Source: Xiphydria camelus (taxonomy: Eukaryota; Arthropoda; Insecta; Hymenoptera; Xiphydriidae). Taken from it: a stretch of DNA of 64,000 nt. The position numbers and the translations under genes are program-made. Shown here piece after piece: positions 55,548 through 64,000 of the stretch (position 1 is its first letter; the number at the start of each line of letters is the position of its first letter). The stretch covers positions 19,322,278 through 19,386,277 of the forward strand of contig OY783194.1 in NCBI GenBank assembly GCA_963678675.1, in the 5' to 3' direction. Below the pieces are notes generated by a model. It was not told the DNA's origin. It searched no databases and worked only from the letters and a program-made list of their open reading frames with translations.

Positions 55548-55563
55548 AGTATAAACAATCAAA

Positions 55564-56942
55564 TTATTTGTTATTTTGTAAAACATTGACCATCCTATCA
55601 AGTGAATCGAGAAGTCTTAGTCTTAATTCCATGTTTTCTCTGTGTCGCCTTTCTGAAGTGTGTCGCAATTCTGCAAGCAATTCTTCAGCCGGGAGTACGG
55701 ATCGTGCTTTTTCTAAAACAAACACGAAATACAAATCAAATTAATTATCTTGAATGATCACATTAAATTACTAACTTACTAGGTTTTGGATTTTCATCGG
55801 TTTCTGAAAAATTCTCTATGCTCGATGTGCTGCATTCCGATTGACCTCTAGATCTCTTGCCAGTCGATGATACCGTAGCTACAGGTGACATGAATGGCTT
55901 CGTACCTAGAAGTTCGTCCATCAACTGGCGAAAAAAATATAATTAAATACTTCATGTTAACGAAAAAGTGTAAATAGAATTTCAAAGAATATTTTACATT
56001 AAGATATGGCCATGCTCTTGTTGAATTGCCGGATTTGTTGTTGTGATCTTTCACAGCTTTATATGTTCGTTTTAGTCCGGAAAATTTTGATAAACACTGT
56101 GGACCTGTAACGTTATGCCCATGTTTCAACAATTCCTGGGCTATCAAAGACCATATTTTTTTTTGAGAAATCTTTCCCGTATTAAAGTCATTTTGACGAA
56201 GACGATACTCCTCGATTAATAAAAGAATTGCTTCATGCGGCCACTTGAATGCTGCAAAAATAAATTTATCGATAAAGAACACTAGAGAAATATTACGAGT
56301 ATCTAAAACAGTATTACAAAAAATACCTTCGACAGCTTCTTCTGCTGATCGAGGTATATCGTTTCCTGCAACATTGTCTGAAGCCTCTCTATCAGTCACA
56401 TCACTGTTGTCATCTAAATAATAATGATCATATAAATTAAACAATTTCTTTACAAAATAGATTTCTATCACAAGTCATGAAATGTGTCACTCAAGCAATA
56501 ATCCAAAGAAACCTAAAACGTTGGTAAACTTACGACACAAACACATTGCCTCATTCAACTTTAGTCTAGCAAAAACAGGGTCTGGAAAGGAAGAAAAGTA
56601 ATTCCGTGCAATGTAAAAGAAAGAGAATAGTCACTCAAATTTTTTGTGGTTCAAACAAAATTGCCAAATGAATAATTTCATCTATTAAATCAAAATTAGA
56701 AGCCATTTAATTTATTCTTCTTAAAAATAGTGCAAATTTTTAAATAGAATAGCGGCCGTAGCACACCACCCACTAACAAACACCAATATCGCTACCTAGT
56801 ATATATTACATTTTATAATAAAACATCAACAATTAAACTTACCGATCGCAATACGTTTTGCTTCATCTGCTGTTACGGATACGGTATATATTTTATTCGT
56901 ATCTGTATTTTCTAAGTACACGGAAATGTTACTCGTCGCCAT
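55564..56942 (-). CDS. Harbinger 2 accessory protein (Myb/SANT-like, trihelix type), six exons, intact
   Basis: Exons 56942-56843, 56581-56534, 56413-56327, 56251-55998, 55924-55780 and 55712-55564. All introns are GT-AG and the phases agree, giving 260 residues. It starts MATSNISVYLENTDTNKIYT. Exon 4 carries the DNA-binding domain (AFKWPHEAILLLIEEYRLRQ, KIWSLIAQELLKHGHNVTGP, CLSKFSGLKRTYKAVKDH). Exon 5 is a Ser-rich linker. Exon 6 is a C-terminal helix (LLAELRHTSERRHRENMELR). It should act as the DNA-binding and nuclear-import partner of the transposase. Reading frames of the small exons are supported only by splice sites and phase. Confidence 0.85.
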
Positions 56943-57365
56943 TTTTTAGGTTATATATTCCTAGGTTGATGTTCTCACGATATGCTACGCGTTCCTTTTG
57001 GAAATGAAGCGCTTATTAGCGCTCACGCTTTTGCTGCCCTACCTGGATGAAATAAGCGTTTGTGAGCAGAAGTTATGACGTTACAATGACGTCATCATTG
57101 CCTTTGTGAGCGCTCAAAGCGTCAAAGTGAACGGCATAAGCGATACTTATAAGCGCTTAAAGCGTGTAAGCGTCCAAAGCGAACGCGCCCTTAGGGAACG
57201 TGTTAGTGCGAGTGTGAACACACGATGATGACATAAGAGCCTCTCTGTGGCACGCAATTCTCCAGACAAGTTCAAGAAGGATAAAGAATTGTGTGGAACA
57301 GAAAGGCTCTTATGCCGTCACCGTGTTTTCTCACTCGCACTCACACTTTCCCTATGTCCCCATCC

Positions 57366-57956
57366 TAAAATTATCTCTGCATACATGAAACATGACATAT
57401 AAATGACAGAAATGGTCAAAAAAGCAAAAAGAAACTCGTAAATACAAGATTAATTTTTGAGAAAGATATTCTAATACTGATTTTTAATTGTTTCAATGTG
57501 ATTTACCGAATAAGATTGTTATAGAAAGTTTTTATTCATCCGAGAGACACATGAAAACAATGTTAAGATTTGTTCGATTAGCAAACAATTGCAAAAACTT
57601 TGTAAAGGATATTGCAAGTCTTTGGCATAAACCGATACAGTTTGCATTGACTTATTATATTTTATTGAAAATGATTCCTTCTTGAACCTATATACATTTC
57701 ATACTTTTGGTTACACCAGAGTCAGAGTTATTGGAAGAATCCAGCGGGCTACGATTATATGCAGACCCACTTGTACAATGTGTTTTTCCACGGTTCTTGT
57801 GTATTTTTATGAAATTATTAGATTCCTTTTCAGAAATTCCTGCAAAAATGTATATTTAAAGTTGCATACTTTCTTTAAAAATGTTGTCAAAATATAAAAA
57901 AATTTTGAAATCTTATTAAAAATTACTTTTGGATTTGTTAGTGTGCTTAATTCTTC
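57366..57956. other. no gene seen
   Basis: AT-rich sequence with short spurious frames; no motif recognised. Confidence 0.35.
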
Positions 57957-58220
57957 TCATAACGAATTTTGATCTTGAGAGGTGCTGCTACTGGGCTCAT
58001 TGCCGTTACTATCACAATTTGAAATGTCTTTAATTTTTTGAGATGCCTGCGGATCTCTTGACAAAGAATTCAGCAACTTATTTACACTTCTTGTACTGAG
58101 AATAAGAAGCGTTACCTCAATTTCATTTTTTCTTGACAAAGTACTCTCAGCAGCGCTGCTCTCAATGTCGGATAATACAAGGGCTCTTTCTAGTCTTCTC
58201 AGCCCTTGCTTATGGTTGTC
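57957..58220 (-). CDS. possible terminal exon of an unidentified gene
   Basis: An acceptor (TTTTTCTTAAG) near 58221 leads into DNHKQGLRRLERALVLSDIE, SSAAESTLSRKNEIEVTLLI, then a Ser/Asn-rich tail (GNEPSSSTSQDQNSL) ending at 57957. The pattern, helix then polar tail, resembles the C-terminus of MADF/BESS-type proteins, but I cannot name it. No upstream exon is found before the DUF7869 element begins at 58442. Confidence 0.35.
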   Translation of the reverse strand, partial: DNHKQGLRRLERALVLSDIESSAAESTLSRKNEIEVTLLILSTRSVNKLLNSLSRDPQASQKIKDISNCDSNGNEPSSSTSQDQNSL

Positions 58221-58999
58221 TTAAGAAAAAGTATATGTAACATCGAAATAGACATTTTGCAAAAAAGAAATGCTTAAAACGTATTATGTAACATCGAATG
58301 AAAAAGCACTAGTAAAATACTGATTCAAGATTTTTAAACAAATATTTATAGGAGGGAAAAAAAGAAAGCAAATTAATTAATTGAAAATTAGCAGTATACT
58401 CAGTGTAATTCGATAAAATACAAAAACTAATAACAACAAATGAAGGGTCGGGGAACAAAAGGGCCTAACCCACAGTTTTTTCGAAATTGAGTTTTACACA
58501 TTTTTGGATTCCTCAACCAAACGCCGTTTCGGAGGTGTAAACAAAAAAAATAAAAAAATTTTTTTTTCATTTTTTAAAAATTCATTAAAGTTGAACAAGG
58601 TCCTAACCCGAGGGGTACTGAGCGAACAAAAGGGCCTAACCCAACGTTGCACCTTATGGAAGAATTGTTTTTTCATTCAATTCGTCTAGGTTTTAACATA
58701 ATAAAAGGGTGTGTGGTGACATCTATCGAGAGTAGGTTGTGTCGAAGGCTTTGGAGGAACTAATCACAGTCGATTTTATCGATTTTACATCATATGGTCC
58801 ACGTGTAGATCCAAGAACAGAGCAAGGTAAATAAACATTGTTTGGTGTTTTGTTTGTAATTTTTTTTAACGATACAATTTCGAAAAATTACAAACAGGCC
58901 TTTGTTGAGTACAGTTTCACGATCATTTTGGTATTTCATTTGTGGCTCTAGGTGTGAAATTAGTGGAGTATGCCGCGAAAATAAACAGAGCGTCGCGAG

Positions 59000-59140
59000 A
59001 TGCGGCGTCAGGGCCTTGAGTACGTGACGACGAGGGGAAAACGCATACTTGCGAAAAAAGTTCCTGTTGTCGATGTAAGTAAAAAAAGCTTGATCGAACA
59101 ATTTTCCCGATGATACATCTTTACGAAAAGCCGTGTAAAT

Positions 59141-59194
<54 letters not shown>

Positions 59195-62032
59195 ATATTA
59201 TATAATTACATAATAATTTAAATTTATACAATAAAATTTTCAAAGATTGTTACTCTAAAAATTCTGAAATTCGAAAAATGCGGGTTACAAAATCTTAGAA
59301 CGGAAACATTCGGAAGTTGGCACTCAAACATAAAAGAAATCCATTCATAATAATTATTACTGATTGAATTTTTCGAATATTGTAAATACATCATTGGAAA
59401 TATATTTAAATGTAAATATAACAGTCACTTCAAAAAAAAAACATAACAAAACAAACAACCAACGCACTTTATATTTCTTGCAAATATTGTTCTGAAAAAC
59501 CTAAATCTCAAAAAACTTCTCAAGCAGATCAACTTGAATGTAAATTTTATCCTGAATGAGTAACCACTAGTTTCCACTAGTTTTAGAGTGTTATTTAACT
59601 CTAAAAAATGTGTGAAGTTCACTTTGTTTTAAGAGTGAATTAATATCAGTCTAAAACGAGTGAAATTTCATTCATGTAGAGTGAAATTTCCACTAATGCT
59701 TTATTGGCAGGAATTTCACTCATATAGTGTAAATCATTCATTAGAAGAAATGTAGTGTTTGCCTTCTTGAAAAAAATTAACGAGTTCTTTTTTCAACTTC
59801 CAGGTAACGTGCAAATGTAGCTACAACTGCGCAATGCTCTCTCATACTCATGGGGAGTACCTTTTTCGAGTCTACCGCACGATGCCAGCGGCAGCCCAAA
59901 AAGCTTATCTCAACAATTTGATTGATATAGTCCCTGTTCAGAGACGCTACGGCCAGTCCCAGAAACGTCAAGTAACTGCGTTTTACCGAATATTTGACGA
60001 AGAAGGCACATACTCCCAAGTTTGTCGAAAAACGTTCATGAACACGTTTGGATTATCCGAAAAAATTGTGCGCACGGTCATCGAGCGTAAAAAAAAGGGC
60101 GAAGATTTTGTCAAAGAAAGACGTGGGGGAGTTCGACGTGTCAAGTACACAGACCAACATCGTGAGATGGTGAGAGCTCATATTAATTCCATCCCACGCG
60201 AGGAAAGCCATTATGGGCGTGAGGAATCTTCAAAACAATTTTTGAGCGCAGACTTGAACAGAGCGATTTTGTTCCGAGCGTTCAAGGAGAAACATCCCAC
60301 TACATCGATCACAATCGACTTCTATAAGAGTGTCATGAAAAAAGATTTTCCAAATTTGAAATTCGGACGGCTTCGCGTCGACACCTGCAAAGTATGCGAC
60401 AAATTGAACGCCATATTGAAATCGACAAAAGATAAGCTGCTCTTCCAAACAACAAAAGCGACTTTATTGGATCATCATTCTAAAGCAAATCTTGCCAGAT
60501 CACACATGACTGTCGATATTACAGCGCCACTCCAGGACACCACATGCCTGATCGTTGCCCTTCAGCAACTAATACCACTACCAACTCTAACCCATAGCGA
60601 CATGTTATACTTGCGCCAGTTATCCCACTATAATTTTGGGATTCACGTATATCCTAGTAACCAAGGGTTCATGTGTTTGTGGAACGAGGCAGAGGGAGGT
60701 CGAGGGTCAACGGACATTGCAACTTGCATCTTCAATTTGGTCAACAATATACAAAAATTTAAATGCAAGGACAATATTATAGTGTGGAGTGATAACTGTT
60801 GTGGACAAAATAAGAACAAATATATGCTTTTTATGTTCATGTACATAGTACATATTGGACTTGTCAAATCCGTGGAACACAAATTCGTGGCGACGGGACA
60901 TAGTTTTCTGCAGTGTGACAGGGATTTTGGGCTGATTGAAAAGAAGAAAAAAAGAAAAATTCTGTACGGACGTCAAGATCTGGAGAAAATCATTCATGAG
61001 GCAAGAAAAGTCCCCTTTGAAGTTGTCAACACATGACGAGATTTCTCGATTTCAAGAATGCAGCTGATTACCTACTAAATACCACGAAACTGGCGTTGTC
61101 AAGCGCCGTCTGGATTCGGATTGATGTCCCCGGGCAAGTGAAGTTGAAACGAGCTTTCGACAATGATGTATTTGAGGAATTCAACATTTTAAAAAGAGGT
61201 ACATACAGTCAAGGTTTTTGGAATGAAGTAACTTTAGAACTAAATAATATGAAATGTTAGAAATTTTACAAACATCTTCTAACTGTAAAATATAGTGACT
61301 TCTAAAACCCTAGTTATTTTTAAACATCTAGTAATCTACTCACATGTTGCAGTTTTTTAAAATGTAGTAACTCTAAACAACGTGACGATTTTTAAAAATC
61401 TATCATTAGTATTATGTGCTCTTTTTTAACGCCGTACAGAAATGCAATCTACAATATTTCTTCGAGTTAATTCTCACACAAACAAGAGAAAATCCTACAA
61501 AAAAATTCGAGTGGAAATTTCGCTCTGAATAACTAAAATTCCACTTGTTTTGGAGTGATATTTCACTCTTAAAAAAGTGGAATCCATTCATGTTTAAGAG
61601 TGAAATATCACTCCGAAACTAATGTATTTTCACTCACTTAGAGTGACGTTTTCACTTAAGTTAGATTTTCAGATTTTTTACTCATATTAAGTGAATCTTT
61701 CACTCGGGCAAATGTAGACAGTGCTTGTTATTTCCACTGTCGTCATGTTTTAGGAAAAAATATTTTTTACCAGCTCATAAAAACCATATGTATTTTTTGT
61801 TACTTTTACAGGAAAATCCATCGCGAACTTTGACAAAATTGTTTTGATGCAAGTGACACCGAAAGAACTTTCCGCGGAAAAGAAAAAAGATCTCCGCCAG
61901 ATGATTGAATTTCTTCCGGTTGAAATCGTCAACATTACGAAAACTTTTTGTAAAATTTATGTGCATGGTATATGTATACAACAGTGTTTTGTAACAAAAT
62001 ATTCACAATACAGTTATAGTGAATTTTTGTAG
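59000..62032 (+). CDS. DUF7869-family putative transposase, spliced, one frameshift
   Basis: Exon 1 is 59000-59074 (MRRQGLEYVTTRGKRILAKK, donor GTAAGT). Exon 2 starts at 59804 after TTCCAG, with CKCSYNCAM, and is open to 61032. There the frame shifts (VVNT stop; MTRFLDFKNAADYLL in the new frame) on to a donor at 61199. The last exon (61812-62032) joins LKRG to KSIANFDKIVL. Motifs: VDTCKVCDKL (zinc-like Cys), YLRQLSHYNFGIHV, RGSTDIATCIF, VWSDNCCGQNKNK (second acid) and GHSFLQCDRDFGLIE (third). Where relatives have FDLQ or LDFQ this protein has VALQQLIPLP, so the presumed first acid is Ala. The enzyme may be inactive, or another Asp (TVDI) may serve. Confidence 0.7.
59143..59190. repeat. (AT)n microsatellite
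   Basis: An uninterrupted AT run of about 48 bp lies in intron 1 of the DUF7869 gene. Confidence 0.95.
59560..59760. repeat. GAGTGAAAT/ATTTCACTC motif cluster in intron 1
   Basis: Several copies of AGAGTGAA and (A)TTTCACTC words in both orientations. A similar cluster lies at 61510-61700 in the later intron, so both introns hold the same short repeat type. Confidence 0.6.
61510..61700. repeat. GAGTGAAAT/ATTTCACTC motif cluster in intron 3
   Basis: GAGTGATATTTCACTC, AAGAGTGAAATATCACTC and TTTTCACTCACTTAGAGTGA occur here. See the cluster at 59560. Confidence 0.6.
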
Positions 62033-62410
62033 TTGAAAAAATATATGTGTGTAAATTATATCTGTCGTGGTACATGATTTTTCAAAAATTACGTTCAATA
62101 CCGACATATTAAAAAATGGTAACACAATAACGTAATATCAAAGCGATAATAAAACTCAATAACACATTGTGTTACTCAATTTCTTTCGGTTCTGTTTTTA
62201 CTGTGATGTGTCTTTTGGTAAGTATAATAATCATTCAGAATAATTACGTTCAAAAAATGAAGTCCACGTCGATTGTTTGAATTAGTATAACAATCGCAGA
62301 AATACACGGTTTACTTGACATCTGAGCCGTCATCAAATAATTAGTATTATTTTCAAAAACAATAACAATAAATGTCAGCAGAACAATAACAATATAACGA
62401 AAATAAAGTA

Positions 62411-62526
62411 CAGTCGTGAGAAACGATTCTGTCCTGAAATGGGATTTTCAGCTTATTTTGTTGGTACGTACCAACAAAATAAGCGAAAAATTCCTAAATT
62501 CAGGACAGAATCGAATCTCACGGTTG
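62411..62526. repeat. 116-bp palindromic MITE
   Basis: Near-perfect fold-back centred on TTGGTACGTACCAA (62461-62474). Ends are CAGTCGTGAGA and TCTCACGGTTG with TA outside. It lies in the 3' non-coding part of DUF7869 transposon 2. Confidence 0.85.
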
Positions 62527-63019
62527 TATCACCCAATATATAGATCAAGTTCAGAAAAATGTACTAGATCATAAATAATTAATTGTTCACAACATAACAA
62601 TGATATTAATTAAGAATTTACTATTGGATTTGTTAGTATTTATTCATAGAGTTGCTCCGCAGACCACGCGGCACTAAGCCGAGTGAATGCTTGCTGCTCG
62701 GGCTTAGGCCCTTTTGTTCGCCGGGACCCCTTGGGTTAGGCCCGTACTTAACTTTGATGTCCCATTAATCGAAAACTATTTGACGGATTTGCATGAAATT
62801 TGGAAGAGCAACGTTTATGACTAGAGATAATCGATTACATACGTTCAATATAAGTTTTTTGGTAATTTCGCGGAACAAAAACGTTTTCCTCGCGTCCTGG
62901 AAAATTTGGAAAAACGGGGTTAGGCCCTTTTGTTCCCGGACCCTTCAAATATAAACCGTAAATGGTGTTCGATTTCGAAATGAAAATGACCACTGTGCAT
63001 AGTAGTTAAGCTAGGAGAG

Positions 63020-63270
63020 TTCTGGGCCACCCCGGGGACCCTAGACTTATCCCCACTCCATCCTAGGGACCCTAGCCTTACCCCCACTCCCGGAGCGCCG
63101 CCATTGCTAGCCTAACCCCGCCCCCGGAGTGCCGCCATTGGTAGCCTAACCTTACCCCCCCCTCGGTTACCCCCACGCCCACCTGGGGACCCTAGCCTTA
63201 CCCCCACTCCCAGAGCGCCGCCATTGCTAGTCTAACCTTACCCCCACCCCCGGTTAACCCCACACCCTTT
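63020..63270 (+). repeat. C-rich tandem repeat
   Basis: Variants of GGGACCCTAGCCTTACCCCC, ACTCCCGGAGCGCCGCCATT and GCTAGCCTAAC recur four or five times with changing spacing, then a T10 run. The strand asymmetry (C-rich top strand) is strong. Confidence 0.8.
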
Positions 63271-64000
63271 TTTTTTTTAAGGAGGGAGAATGCTTTTTAC
63301 GCACGACCGGGTTGGCAAAACCCGGACAGTGTGGGACTCGAGACACCCCGCCGCAGTATATTTTGCCTGCGAGTGCAATACGGGGGCCCCCTACCCACTA
63401 AACCTAAACCTCCGTCCTCACCGCCCAGATGATGATGAAGAGAGCTCCTGGTAACGACCAGCAAGGGTCTTGCTGCAGGAAACTCTCTCTGGGCATGAGC
63501 TCGTCCCTCTCCTCGTGACAAGTGCCCGCGACCTCGTACCACGTCATCTCCATGCACGACGTATCTCGTCCGGCTGACAAGAGCCGTCCTCAAGGCAAAA
63601 TCGGTTGACACCAACCGACCCTTGGGACTTCCCACTTTCGCCGGGGGAGGACCTAGTCAGCTCAGGAGCCCCGAGGGCTGCACTGCTCACGACTCGCGGG
63701 CTGACACGGTACCACTCCTCCAATTACTCCAACTATGTGTTCTAAGGAACACCCCTAGCGTACATGCCTGTCGCGCCTTGCGTCGGCCGGGAAACAGAAG
63801 CACTCCCAATGGAGTGGTGGGTCACCCCACAATATCTGCTCTCGGCGACACAACATTTCCACACACTCATGCACGGGCCGCTCCAAAGATGCCGGGAAGC
63901 TCGACCTGACATCTTGGATTGGCCCGGCCCACATGTATACACTCACTCACGTACACACCCATACCCACCCCACTCACCCTCCCATTGACTCACCCATACA
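63271..64000. other. GC-rich sequence of unknown nature at the window end
   Basis: This stretch is far richer in G and C than the rest of the window. It has short internal inverted words (CTCCTGGTAACGACCAGCAA) and ends in CACTCACCC-type low complexity (63945-64000). Open frames here look accidental. It could be the start of another retroelement or satellite that continues beyond the window. Confidence 0.35.

Larger units (their letters stand above)
53662..57193 (+). mobile_element. PIF/Harbinger element 2 (53665-57190), TSD TTA
   Basis: TTA is duplicated at 53662-53664 and 57191-57193. The ends GGGCGCGTTCGCTTTGGACG, continuing to 25 bp, are identical on both sides. Beyond that come AGCGCTTA/TAAGCGCT subterminal words. 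Two convergent multi-exon genes, both without lesions, fill the element: transposase (+) and Myb/SANT-like protein (-). This 3.5-kb element appears autonomous. Confidence 0.93.
53651..57365. mobile_element. fold-back MITE split by Harbinger 2
   Basis: GGATGGGGGACTTA at 53651-53664 resumes after Harbinger as TTAGGGAACGTGTTAGTGCG (57191 on), through GACATAAGAGCC. The other arm ends at 57365 (CACTCGCACTCACACTTTCC, CTATGTCCCCATCC). Joined at TTA, the two arms are inverted copies of about 70 bp. Confidence 0.75.
58438..62950 (+). mobile_element. DUF7869 transposon 2 (58442-62946), TSD AAAT
   Basis: Thirty-base terminal inverted repeats begin GAAGGGTCGGGGAACAAAAG (58442-58471) and, at the right, GAAGGGTCCGGGAACAAAAG in complement, with one mismatch in 30. 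AAAT is duplicated at 58438-58441 and 62947-62950. Copies of the inner TIR word (GAACAAAAGGGCCTAACCC) recur inside both ends (58592, 58624; 62700-62719, 62733-62743). A single spliced DUF7869 gene fills the element. The GAAGGGT end, 30-bp TIR and 4-bp A/T target match DUF7869 transposon 1. Confidence 0.88.

Noticed and set aside
63020..63270. Telomeric repeat (CCTAA)n
   Set aside because: CCTAAC words occur, but within long irregular C-rich units; there is no run of pentamers.
1..64000. tRNA, rRNA, CRISPR, operons, riboswitches
   Set aside because: No cloverleaf, rRNA core word, regular spacer array or bacterial signal was recognised. The only tRNA-related sequence is the 17-base primer binding site.

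Overview
The window looks like arthropod, most probably insect, nuclear DNA: AT-rich, short GT-AG introns, and a density of eukaryotic DNA transposons (pogo, mariner-like, piggyBac, Harbinger, ISL2EU, Helitron-type) plus a BEL/Pao retrotransposon primed by tRNA-Arg. I recognise no rRNA, tRNA, CRISPR or bacterial operon. No clearly single-copy host gene is present; the few host-like pieces (11.1-11.3 kb, 28.9-30.3 kb with its mirror, 58.0-58.2 kb) are short and uncertain. The window is a stack of nested mobile elements of different ages.

Layout. 0-2.75 kb: pogo/Tigger-like element, frameshifted and cut by the window edge. 2.85-4.9 kb: remnant with a SWIM/YqaJ-nuclease gene. 4.99-10.92 kb: BEL/Pao element complete in structure (256-bp LTRs, PBS, PPT, 5-bp TSD), with one in-frame nonsense codon. 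11.4-12.2 kb: mariner-like fragment. 12.4-13.0 kb: LTR-like insertion in a tandem repeat. 13.2-21.1 kb: PIF1-like helicase plus USP-like gene of Helitron type, split by an ISL2EU element (13.23-17.03) and by a DUF7869 element (17.18-19.76). 21.79-26.55 kb: mariner-like element carrying a piggyBac (22.07-24.75), which itself carries a small MITE. 27.4-37.3 kb: old DDE transposase pseudogene split at a TA by an 8.17-kb giant inverted repeat whose 4.06-kb arms each hold an intact mariner-like transposase. 37.5-39.7 kb: repeats and MITEs. 40.07-47.57 kb: Harbinger element with TAA TSD, intact transposase and MADF genes, itself holding an intact mariner-like element. 48-49.1 kb: fold-back and GGGCC-rich repeats. 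49.76-53.07 kb: second pogo-like element. 53.67-57.19 kb: second Harbinger, intact, with TTA TSD, inserted in a fold-back MITE. 58.44-62.95 kb: second DUF7869 element. 63.0-64.0 kb: C-rich tandem repeat and GC-rich sequence of unknown nature.

How the genes work together. Each autonomous unit pairs a transposase with cis ends. The Harbingers and ISL2EU add a second, convergently transcribed gene (MADF/Myb-like DNA-binding protein, or SWIM-YqaJ nuclease). The least known part is the pair of DUF7869 elements. They share no obvious internal DNA similarity, yet both begin GAAGGGT, both have 30-bp terminal inverted repeats, and both sit in 4-bp A/T duplications (ATAT and AAAT). This marks DUF7869 proteins as transposases, possibly of the Sola superfamily. 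The giant inverted repeat is the second strong candidate for something new.

Several otherwise good coding regions break exactly in A/T homopolymers. Some of these 'pseudogenes' may be assembly errors.
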